Assembly: GCA_014529385.2 (NCBI GenBank)
Contig: CM043947.1
Span: forward strand, 130,350,391-130,414,390
Direction: 5' to 3'
DNA: 64,000 nt
Source of the DNA: Adiantum capillus-veneris
Taxonomy: Eukaryota; Streptophyta; Polypodiopsida; Polypodiales; Pteridaceae
Shown: positions 1 to 8,592 of the stretch, piece after piece
Layout of the letters: each line of letters opens with the position of its first letter
Numbering within the stretch: the first letter of the stretch is position 1
The notes under the pieces: model-generated
Databases searched by the model: none
Told to the model about the DNA's origin: nothing
The model's input: only the letters and a program-made list of their open reading frames with translations
Position numbers and translations under genes: made by a program

Positions 1-783
1 ACTGTATATGGCACGGAAAATGACATTCTTCTCCGTAGCAGATATGGTTATTAGCCAAATTCTAGCAAGTTTTATTTCGACAAACTCAAGACAACTTGCC
101 ATAGCCGGGCAACCATGATACACAATAGTAATTTTTCTTTTGTGTTGGCCACGATTGCCTATTGTACAAAGCAAAGTGATTTGACACAATTTACGACACG
201 CAAGGCTTCTAACTTGTGCCATGATCATGCCGCACTGACTTCAACTCAACGACATTGGCACACAGTTCTGGGCATTTGACAAGGTGCGGATATAAGCTCA
301 CAATTTACGTACGACAAACGGTAAATTGTGCCCGATAGTGCAAGGCACTTTAGGTATCGGCTCAATTGGTAGAGTCCGTTAATGTTGCCAAGGGCTTACA
401 CCTCTGCGTGCATGGGATGCCAATGAGATTGACATAATCCCATCTCATTACTATTTATGCTAGCTACTCTCTCAAAGACAAGATTTGTTATGGACATTTT
501 AAACCATTTTGTGCTTATTCACATGCAAAGTGCCATACATATGCACCCTGATATAGTCACAATCACATACAAGGTAAGTGGGTCAAGATGCGACTTATGG
601 TACCTCTCTCTATGAGGGTGTGGTACAAGAACACTTTTGTATGCTATTGAGATACGTTGTTGTATGCTATTGAGATACATTGTTGTATGCTATTGAGATA
701 CACTAAGCCACAAACATGGTCTGCACTGGATTATATGCAAGGGGCATACAACACATTCAAAGAAGGAGTTTTCCTCAGCCCAA

Positions 784-857
<74 letters not shown>

Positions 858-1623
858 TCTTATGCGGTGCGGGAGAGGTGAAACTAGGAATGATTTTCTC
901 GACATCTTTCTATGTCAATTCGGTAATAGGACGGGCTATGAGCCAACAAGAAGGGCTAAGTGCCATCTATTGCCACCTATTTTGGAGTGGCTAAGAGCCA
1001 TTTGTTTGTAGTACATTAGTGATTGATTTCAAGATTGAACAATTCTATACAGTTGAGTACACATCGATTACAATGGACAAGCAAGAGTTTTGCCATTAGT
1101 GTTTTTTTGGGCATTCTTTTAGCACTACACACTTTAATGTGAAAGTCAAGTAGAGTTTTTTGAACGTCTTAAACTCATAAGGGCCTATCTCTACCAAGGT
1201 GTATAGATGAAGCCAGCATTTCAGACAGCATGACTGTTCACAAACACCCGAGATTATGGATTTTTGAGTGTGAAAAAGATCTAGTTGTGAATAGGACTCC
1301 AACTTCAGTGGAGCTCCTAATGGCAATAAGAGTGCCTATATGAGTACAGTTTTGGGGTAAGACCCAACTCGTGATTACTAAATCCCTTAGTAAGGGTTGA
1401 TGGTCAATTCTTGGAACATTCACACTTGCATCTTCAAGGAAAGATGTCCATAGACTATCAAGGGTAGTGGAAAATTTCAACTTCCAAAGGAATGTAATGC
1501 CTCGGAAAACCCAAGGGGGTCACGGACATAGGCCAAGGGCTGAAAACTGCTAGATGAGCAATTTTCCTGCCAAGTTTAACCAAGGCATTTGACAATGTTG
1601 ATTTTAACCAAGGGGTCTCGATT
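1..1623. other. Left flank, no gene recognised
   Basis: Apart from the CT microsatellite at 786-853 I see no coding signal here. The ORFs present are short, overlap on both strands and show no protein motif. The segment continues on the other side of Copia-A at 6812, so it is part of the target DNA of that insertion and may belong to the decayed gypsy element seen further right. Confidence 0.5.
786..853. repeat. (TC)n microsatellite, about 68 bp
   Basis: Uninterrupted TC dinucleotides. They give rise to spurious Ser-Leu and Arg-Glu repeat ORFs on the two strands, which are not genes. Confidence 0.97.
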
Positions 1624-1628
1624 GCAAA

Positions 1629-1855
1629 TGTTACCATATACATGTGGTAGTGATGTGTGTGAACACACTAGGACCGCCGGGGCATTTTTTTCCTCTTTAG
1701 GAGGTTTTTTCCCCCGTGCATTGTATATACGCCCATCACTCTAGGGCTATCTATCTTTCCATTGCACACTAAGTAATACACTCTCTATTGTGTGCCTTGA
1801 GCTTCCTTCGTCTTCTCCAAGCTGTGTGTGTTTCTCTGCAACCCTAATTCCAACA
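1629..1855 (+). repeat. 5' LTR of Copia-A (227 bp)
   Basis: Starts TGTTACCATA and ends CCAACA. It contains runs of T and C, then a TATATA box at 1724-1729, which is a likely RNA polymerase II promoter. It looks identical to the 3' LTR, implying a recent insertion. Confidence 0.96.
1724..1729 (+). promoter_or_regulatory. Putative TATA box of Copia-A LTR
   Basis: TATATA lies mid-LTR, about 95 bp from its start and about 490 bp upstream of the gag-pol ATG. Position and sequence fit an LTR promoter; the transcription start is not determined. Confidence 0.5.
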
Positions 1856-1857
1856 AT

Positions 1858-1870
1858 TGGTATCAGAGCA
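1858..1870 (+). other. Primer binding site (initiator Met tRNA), Copia-A
   Basis: TGGTATCAGAGCA lies 2 bp inside the 5' LTR. It is complementary to the 3' end of plant initiator methionine tRNA, the usual primer for plant copia elements. It sets the element's strand. Confidence 0.95.
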
Positions 1871-2217
1871 GGTCACGTCCTCCCGAGCTTAGTCGCCAGC
1901 TGCTCCAGCACACGCCTGCTCACTTTCTCCGATTTCAGTGAGCTTTGGCAAGCGTTCGCAGGTCGACAAATATTTTGGGTGAGCTCGAAGAGCTCGGTCT
2001 GCTCAGAATTTTGATTTGGGCTCATTTCGGCCTCCGTTTCCACTACGGGCAGTACTGCACAGGCTATTTCGTCATTTTGTGCAGATTTTCTGTCAGTGCC
2101 GTTTTCTGCATAACAGGTGCCTTATAGTCTTCTACGGTTTGTGCTATATAGCACAAGTTGTTCCCGCTCCATTTCTCCTATTTTCGGGCAGTTTTCACAT
2201 CAGGTGCAGCATTTACC

Positions 2218-5200
2218 ATGGCTGACAACAACAACACAGATGTGTTCAAGATGTTTGCTGCTGAGGACAGGTTGGATGGGGACAACTACCCTATGTGGGC
2301 TTATATGATGCAACATGTTCTTGTGTCAAAAGGTGTCTGGAACATTGTGCAGGGCATTGATGTACGTCCTGGTTCTGAAGATGTAGGCGATGTTGAGGAT
2401 GTTGCAGGTCTTGCTGCAAGGATTGCAGCTGTTAGAGTTGTTTTGCCTACAGCAGAACAAGCTCGTTGGGATGTTAAGGATGCGCAGGCTCATGCATTGA
2501 TTGCGTTGTCTGTGAAGCGCACCATTATTCCTCACATCCGTTCAGCAAAATCTGCAAAACAGGCTTGGGATATTCTAGCAGGTCTTTATGCAAGCCGCAA
2601 TGAGGCTAAAATTGCTTTGCTGCGTAAAGAGCTAGAGTCGAAGATTATGCATGAGGAAGATGATATGGACACTTTCCTTGCTAGTGTCAAGGATATCAAT
2701 GAGCAACTCATTTCTGCAGGTGAAGTCATTTCTGACAGTTCCCTTGTGCAGACTGTTCTTGATGCCTTACCAGATTCCTACCAGACTTTTGCTAGTACTT
2801 GGAGACTGATGACCCAAGGAAATCCTGAAGTTGTCAAGTTTGATGCATTATGCACATTGCTGTTGCAAGAGTCACTTTCTAGAAAAAACAGGACTAGGCA
2901 GCGTGCAGTTGAACAGGCTTTTATTGCTTCTCAAAGAAAGGGTGGTAACAGTAATGCAGCCACTTCTTATGGTTCTGCTGCGAGTGGAAAAAATTCTGTT
3001 CCTAATGCTTCTGCTGGCAGCACTTCGTCTGGCAATTCTGGTGATAAGGGCAAAAAGAAGATGCGTTGCCATTATTGTAAAGCCAATGATCACTTGATCA
3101 AGTCGTGTCCTAAGTTGAAGGCCAAAGAGGCTAAGAAGAAAGAGGGTGGTTCCACTGCAAATGCTGGTTCCACTACAAATGCAGCCATTGTTGAGTCTTC
3201 TGTGAAAGGAGATTGTGATGCTGATGTTGATGCAGAATGGGCTTTTAGCGCAGAGTGCACTTACAATCCTGCTGTCCATGATGCATGCTTGTCAGTTGCT
3301 GCAGATTCACATGTGTGGTATTTCGACAGTGGTGCTACAAAGCACATTACCTCACATCGTGAATTGTTTACCTCTCTCGAGTCTGTCCCTCATGGGAATT
3401 CAGTCACTTGTGCCAACAACGCCTCTTATCCAGTTCAGGGAGTTGGAAAGATTGTGCTCACTGCTGCTAATGGCAGTTCCTTCACACTTGTTGATGCACT
3501 TTATGTACCTGGGATCAAGAAGAATCTATTGTCTGTATCCGCACTTGCTAGACTTGGACTTGTAGTCAAATTTGTGGATGATAGATGTACAGTTCATGAT
3601 CTCAGTTTTGGTGATGAAATTGTTGCATCTGGGCTTTTGTGCCGTGGGCTGTATAAGCTCACTTTGTATGACAAGTGTGGACAAAATTTTGCAAATGCTG
3701 TTGCAGATTCAAGGGCTATTTCAGATGCAAAACTTTGGCATGCACGTTTTGGTCATCTGAATTTTGCCAGTTTGCTGCGTTTGCAGAAATCTGATATGGT
3801 TGCTTCTTTGCCGCCTCTTGAAGCACCTATCAAACATGTTTGTGAAGGCTGTATTCTGGGTAAAATGCAGCGTTCTAAGTTTCCAAAGGATGGTTCAGTT
3901 AGGGCCACATGCAGGTTGCAACTTGTGCATAGTGATGTTTGTGGGCCCATGCAAACTCCGTCCTTGGGCAATTACCTATACTTCGTGACTTTCATTGATG
4001 ATTACTCCAGGCATGCATGGGTATTTCCGCTTAAAGCAAAGTCCGAAGTTTTTATGTGCTTCAAACAATTTTTGGCTATGGCTGAAAATGTCTCAAAATG
4101 TACTATGGGCACCCTCTGTTCCGATCGAGGGGGGGAGTATATGTCTCATGAATTTAATGCATTTCTGGCTAGTCGTGGGATAAAACACCAATGTACAGTG
4201 CCTTATACACCTCAGCAAAATGGTGTTGCTGAGAGGAAAAACAGGTCACTAACGGAAATGGCACGATGTATGGTCAAAAGTCAAGCTTTGCCGCATTCTT
4301 TTTGGCTTGAGGCCATCATGTGTGCCACTTATGTACTTAACAGGTGTCCTACGAAAGCTTTGCAGTCTATTACTCCATATGAAGCATGGCATGATAGAAA
4401 ACCTTCTATTGAGCACATGCGTGTTTTTGGCTGTTTGGCATATGCTTTGGTGCCACAAGTGCAGCGCAGAAAATTGGATGATAAGGCTGTCAAATGTATT
4501 TTTGTTGGTTATAGTGCTGAAAGCAAAGGTTACAGGTTGTATCATCCGCAAACAAAACGTATTCTGGTTTCACGGGATGTAGTGTTTGTGGAAGATTCTG
4601 TTCAACCCTTGCTGTCATGTACTAGAGACAGTAATGTAAGCTCACAGGACATTTATGACACTTTGTTGCCTCTTTTCAGTGGTGGAAATACGAATGTAAG
4701 TTCCAATGAGGCAAATGTACAGCCTATGGGGGTTTCTGAAAATGTTTTAGAACAGCCTATTCCTGATGCAGATGTACATGATGTACTTGATGAGGAAAGG
4801 GCTGAAAATGAGCAAGCTAGAGGTATGCCAAAATGGCTGGTGCACACTTTGCGTGACAGTAAATTGGATGCACCTTTATCTAGTCGTACTCGTTCAGGCT
4901 CTCGCCATGCATCTTATGCATCAGATTGTTATGCTTTGGCTGTGTCTAGTTTACATGATGTTGAGGAGCCTCTGTCTTTTGATGAAGCACAGAATTCAGA
5001 AAATTGGATTGCTGCCATGAAATCAGAATATGATGCACTTATAGAGAATGACACATGGACTTTATGTGATTTGCCTCCTAGCAAAAAGGCCATTGGTACG
5101 AAGTGGGTTTACAAGTTGAAACGCAAGCCGGATGGTGAGATCGATCGCCATAAGGCTCGACTTGTTGCAAAGGGTTATGCACAACAAAAAGGCATAGATT

Positions 5201-6504
5201 ATGAAGAGACTTTTGCTCCCACTTGTCGTATGACTACTGTGCGTTTTCTATGTGCATTGGCAACTCATTTTGGTTGGGATGTACATCAATCAGACATTGT
5301 TACTGCTTTCTTGAATGGTGACATATTTGAGGAAGTTTATGTAACGCAGCCTCGCGGTTTTGTCATAAAAGGACAAGAGGACAAAGTGTGCAAATGTAAG
5401 AAGGCTTTGTATGGGTTGAAGCAATCTCCTCGTGCTTGGTATGAGAAAGCTGACACTCATTTGGTTAAACGAGGCTTTCGTAACAGTCCAACAGAAAGCA
5501 CATTGTATGTAAAGCGTGAGGATGATGTATTTCTCATTGTGGTTCTTTATGTTGATGATTTGCTGATCACTGGACCAAATGAGAGACATATTGCTGAATT
5601 TAAGGCTGATTTGAATGCTACTTTCAAGATGAAAGATTTGGGGCTGTTGCATCATTACTTGGGTATACAGTTTAAGCAGTGTGATGGTGGTATTGCCTTG
5701 TGTCAGAAAAGTTACATAGAGACATTGCTATGTAAGTTTGGACTTGAGGATTGCAAACCTATTGCCACTCTCATGGAAACAGGTTTGAAGTTGAGTCTAC
5801 ATGATGCTGGCGATCCTGCTGATGTCACTCTTTACCAAACTGCTGTTGGCTGCCTCATTTATGTATGCAACACGAGGCCAGATATTCAGTTTGCAGTCTC
5901 GCAGGTCAGCAGATTTATGCATAGCCCAGGGTCTAAGCATTGGCAGGCTGTCAAGAGGATTTTCCGCTACCTTAGTGGCACTTTACATCTTGGCTTGTTT
6001 TATCCCAAGGGGGGATCATTGCCGCCAGACTTACATGCTTTTTCGGACTCAGATTGGGCTGGTTGTTTTGACACGCGAGTGTCCACAAGTGGTTTTTGTT
6101 TCATGCTTGGCAGTTCATGTATATCATGGTTGAGCAAGAAGCAACCTACTGTGGCCACTTCGAGTTGTGAGGCTGAGTACAGGGCAGTCTTCACAGCTAC
6201 GGTTGAGTGTGTATGGCTCAGACGCCTTATGGCTGACTTGGGTGTTGGACAGGACACTGCCAACACTATCTACACTGACAGTCAGAGCGCATTGGCAGTT
6301 GCGAGGAACCCAGTTTTTCATGCTCGCACAAAGCACATTGAGGTGCATTACCACTATGTCAGGGAGAGGCTCTCAGCAGGAGAGATCAGCTTGGCTTATG
6401 TGCCAACACAGGACAACCTTGCCGATCTTTTCACAAAGGCATTGTCTCGTGAGAAGCTTGAAGCTTTCCGCAAAGCTTTGGGCTTACTCCCCTTTGTGGA
6501 CTGA
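2218..6504 (+). CDS. Copia-A Gag-Pol polyprotein (1428 aa)
   Basis: Uninterrupted polyprotein. The ATG at 2218 (MADNNNTD) is preferred over an upstream in-frame ATG at 2158 because related gags here also begin MAD/MAS just before this homology. In order: copia Gag (about residues 1-280); CCHC zinc knuckle (C284-C297, CX2CX4HX4C); aspartic protease with DSGA (D370); integrase zinc region (LWHARFGHL, about 506) and core with D573, D636 and E672, giving D,D-35-E spacing; reverse transcriptase with YVDDLL (D1113, D1114); RNase H with DSDWAG (about 1277), EAEYR (about 1318) and TDSQSA (about 1354). The length is normal for plant copia gag-pol. No catalytic residue I can place is missing. The product would assemble virus-like particles, copy the RNA and integrate the cDNA. 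Confidence 0.97.
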   Translation: MADNNNTDVFKMFAAEDRLDGDNYPMWAYMMQHVLVSKGVWNIVQGIDVRPGSEDVGDVEDVAGLAARIAAVRVVLPTAEQARWDVKDAQAHALIALSVKRTIIPHIRSAKSAKQAWDILAGLYASRNEAKIALLRKELESKIMHEEDDMDTFLASVKDINEQLISAGEVISDSSLVQTVLDALPDSYQTFASTWRLMTQGNPEVVKFDALCTLLLQESLSRKNRTRQRAVEQAFIASQRKGGNSNAATSYGSAASGKNSVPNASAGSTSSGNSGDKGKKKMRCHYCKANDHLIKSCPKLKAKEAKKKEGGSTANAGSTTNAAIVESSVKGDCDADVDAEWAFSAECTYNPAVHDACLSVAADSHVWYFDSGATKHITSHRELFTSLESVPHGNSVTCANNASYPVQGVGKIVLTAANGSSFTLVDALYVPGIKKNLLSVSALARLGLVVKFVDDRCTVHDLSFGDEIVASGLLCRGLYKLTLYDKCGQNFANAVADSRAISDAKLWHARFGHLNFASLLRLQKSDMVASLPPLEAPIKHVCEGCILGKMQRSKFPKDGSVRATCRLQLVHSDVCGPMQTPSLGNYLYFVTFIDDYSRHAWVFPLKAKSEVFMCFKQFLAMAENVSKCTMGTLCSDRGGEYMSHEFNAFLASRGIKHQCTVPYTPQQNGVAERKNRSLTEMARCMVKSQALPHSFWLEAIMCATYVLNRCPTKALQSITPYEAWHDRKPSIEHMRVFGCLAYALVPQVQRRKLDDKAVKCIFVGYSAESKGYRLYHPQTKRILVSRDVVFVEDSVQPLLSCTRDSNVSSQDIYDTLLPLFSGGNTNVSSNEANVQPMGVSENVLEQPIPDADVHDVLDEERAENEQARGMPKWLVHTLRDSKLDAPLSSRTRSGSRHASYASDCYALAVSSLHDVEEPLSFDEAQNSENWIAAMKSEYDALIENDTWTLCDLPPSKKAIGTKWVYKLKRKPDGEIDRHKARLVAKGYAQQKGIDYEETFAPTCRMTTVRFLCALATHFGWDVHQSDIVTAFLNGDIFEEVYVTQPRGFVIKGQEDKVCKCKKALYGLKQSPRAWYEKADTHLVKRGFRNSPTESTLYVKREDDVFLIVVLYVDDLLITGPNERHIAEFKADLNATFKMKDLGLLHHYLGIQFKQCDGGIALCQKSYIETLLCKFGLEDCKPIATLMETGLKLSLHDAGDPADVTLYQTAVGCLIYVCNTRPDIQFAVSQVSRFMHSPGSKHWQAVKRIFRYLSGTLHLGLFYPKGGSLPPDLHAFSDSDWAGCFDTRVSTSGFCFMLGSSCISWLSKKQPTVATSSCEAEYRAVFTATVECVWLRRLMADLGVGQDTANTIYTDSQSALAVARNPVFHARTKHIEVHYHYVRERLSAGEISLAYVPTQDNLADLFTKALSREKLEAFRKALGLLPFVD

Positions 6505-6568
6505 TCCTGTCCTCAGGGCATGGCACTTCCCTTTACTCATGTGCCAGCTCTCGTTCACCGCATCACTC

Positions 6569-6579
6569 CAGGGGGGATT
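6569..6579 (+). other. Polypurine tract, Copia-A
   Basis: A G-rich run (AGGGGGGAT) directly before the 3' LTR. This is the standard primer for plus-strand DNA synthesis. Confidence 0.8.
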
Positions 6580-6806
6580 TGTTACCATATACATGTGGTA
6601 GTGATGTGTGTGAACACACTAGGACCGCCGGGGCATTTTTTTCCTCTTTAGGAGGTTTTTTCCCCCGTGCATTGTATATACGCCCATCACTCTAGGGCTA
6701 TCTATCTTTCCATTGCACACTAAGTAATACACTCTCTATTGTGTGCCTTGAGCTTCCTTCGTCTTCTCCAAGCTGTGTGTGTTTCTCTGCAACCCTAATT
6801 CCAACA
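6580..6806 (+). repeat. 3' LTR of Copia-A (227 bp)
   Basis: Same length and, by eye, same sequence as 1629-1855. Followed by the target duplication GCAAA. Confidence 0.96.
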
Positions 6807-7855
6807 GCAAAGGCAACACCCAAGGTTACATGTGCAATACTACTTGCATTTCACTAATTTTCAATTAGTGTTCCTAGGCCTTTGCATGCGGGAAATTTGG
6901 GCATTTCACTACGAATAAGTTAACACTATGTTCAACATCCAGTGCAATGACAAGGTCAGATAAGAGCCAAGACATTTGGGATGTAGTGTCCAAAATAAGT
7001 TTCTGCATTATGCAATTATAGACCCACTTGTAGGGTTTATTTGGTACATGTTGTCACATGGGATACAACATGGTCTAGGAAATTAAGGAGTTCGGTTTAG
7101 CCAGTGTGGATCAAGGCTAATGAGGGTCCCTCTCACTCCCGTCGTAGAGTGTTTGCAGTTAGCTCCACGCACAAGTACATCTCGTACTTGAAGGATGTTC
7201 TTTTTTCAAACACCCTTACATGAGACATATTTCACATGTGGAGAATATGAGTCTCTGGGACTGACATTGGTGCCCATTATTTCACTTATGTGTCATGACA
7301 AAGTCCCTAGGTGTTGGTCAAATCCGTTTTCTCGACCGTTTTCAGCACGTTGTATCAAGAACAATTTCAGTGGCCAGAAATTGTTGGATACTTAGAATGA
7401 CTTGTTAAACGTACAAGTGCTGCTAAACAACATTACCGGATGGTTGTTTATGCATATAGCAAGGCTATAAATTGTTAATGAAAAGGTTTCATTGTTTGTA
7501 CTTAGAAATGATTAATGTTTCACCTTCTATTATGGTTCAAACTTTTTAGCAAGGCTTGCAAATGATTGTAGCAGAAAGTATGTAGTTTCTTTTCAGAACT
7601 ATTTACATTCCTCTTTAATGTGTGTAAGGAGCATCACATTCGCCATAAGTATTGGCAAGGATGATCATGGATATACAGGTTCAAATCTTTTTTTTTGCTA
7701 AATGCATGCACACTGGGTGTTGTGGGCCCTAGTGTTTCGCAAAGGCTGATTTGTAACAACATGTGTATTCATCAAGTTGTTGCTTTTGAAGCATTTTGCA
7801 CTCTATGTGCAGTATCTCTATAAGATTATGTTTGGATCTATCAATCACTAATAAA

Positions 7856-8020
7856 GGTCATGGCTCGGTTTGGGTGCTTGTGGATCTTTCAAGTTAACTA
7901 AGATGGTTATTCATGACATTGTCATTTTCTTAGCAATGTTGTACGTCATTGGGCTCCCCGTTTACCAGTCATTTGGAAGACTGTCTATAAACCGTGGGGA
8001 ATCCTAGCCACCTCACTATT
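7856..8020 (+). pseudogene. Relic of Ty3/gypsy integrase core
   Basis: Broken translation gives GHGSVWVLVD, then LAMLYV, then FTSH and WKTVYK-like pieces in shifting frames. These match the order in gypsy integrases (a motif like SVWVIVDRLTK, then a stretch before the second catalytic Asp, then RFTSxFW). Stops and frameshifts are numerous and the catalytic residues cannot be placed. Orientation is plus, the same as the gypsy 3' end at 13.6-14.2 kb. Confidence 0.5.
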
Positions 8021-8097
8021 GTCAGTATCCAAGGGGATAGGCAGATTACAATAGTTATTATAGTGTCAATATCCACAGGGATAGGCAGATTACAAAG
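8020..8097. repeat. Imperfect 44-bp tandem duplication
   Basis: A segment containing GGGATAGGCAGATTACA occurs twice with a 44-bp period (8020 and 8064). The function is unknown. Confidence 0.7.
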
Positions 8098-8270
8098 TGT
8101 AATCTTGTGCTAAAGGATATGCAAAGTGTGTACATTAGCACCATGCAATCCAATTAGTATCAATTTAGTGCTCTAGTTGGAATTTGCCTATTGTACGATA
8201 AAGCAAGTTTGCGACTAGGGTTTAGTCTCTTCATGTATAATTTAGGTTCTCAACTTTGACCACTAATGGT

Positions 8271-8592
8271 TGTAAAGAATGAGGATGCAAGAGAGCTACA
8301 CAAGACAAGCACAAAGCACACAGAGATGGAAAGCTTCTTCTTCTTCTTCACAGAAAAGAGAGTACAAAATGACTTAGTGCTACAGCTGAAAAGTAGCACA
8401 TATGTATATGCGGTCACTAAGTGTGAACTCGCTAGAAGCGTACTAGGCTGGCACTATAAGTGTAGTCCAGCTGTAGAATCACTGGCAGAGATCCTCCGTG
8501 TCGGTCACCTAACGCGCCAGTGAGTAAATGCCATAAGCGGCCAAGACCCGTAGTGGATGCCAGCTCAAGGTGTAGAGCTCGACATCTCAACA
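8271..8592 (-). repeat. 3' LTR of Copia-B (322 bp)
   Basis: On the plus strand it runs TGTAAAGAATG to CTCAACA. The last 28 bp on the gene-proximal side overlap the end of the pol reading frame, which stops at 8565. Confidence 0.95.

Larger units (their letters stand above)
1629..6806 (+). mobile_element. Copia-A: complete, very young Ty1/copia retrotransposon
   Basis: A 5178-bp element with two 227-bp LTRs (TG...CA) that look identical by eye. It has a tRNA-iMet primer site, one uninterrupted gag-pol ORF and a polypurine tract. It is flanked by the 5-bp target duplication GCAAA (1624-1628 and 6807-6811). Domain order is Gag, protease, integrase, RT, RNase H, which defines Ty1/copia. All cis and trans features needed for transposition are visible, so it may still be active. 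A truncated relative in opposite orientation lies at 39756-41403, and Copia-D is a more distant member of the same lineage. Confidence 0.97.
6812..8265 (+). other. Decayed gypsy internal sequence between Copia-A and Copia-B
   Basis: No intact ORF. An integrase-like relic is visible near 7856-8020. The sequence resumes at 13555 after Copia-B and ends in a gypsy-type 3' end with LTR, so I read this stretch as the interior of one old element. The rest of the interval shows no recognisable motif. Confidence 0.45.

Noticed and set aside
361-385. GGCTCAATTGGTAGAG, resembling a tRNA D-arm/A box
   Set aside because: No B box (GGTTCGA) follows at the right distance and no cloverleaf can be drawn.
657-994. 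ORFs with long Ser-Leu or Arg-Glu repeats (also at 22.1, 34.1, 41.6, 43.1-44.2 and 57.5 kb)
   Set aside because: They are translations of CT/GA and CA microsatellites, open in several frames on both strands, with no other coding signal.
2158-2217. Upstream in-frame ATG for Copia-A gag-pol
   Set aside because: The first 20 residues lie in the leader and have no counterpart in the related Copia-D Gag, which begins at MASNNDLF.
2872-3279. Antisense ORF opposite Copia-A gag, and its counterpart at 39702-40160
   Set aside because: Shadow of the gag coding strand; it lies opposite a clear zinc-knuckle region and has no independent support.
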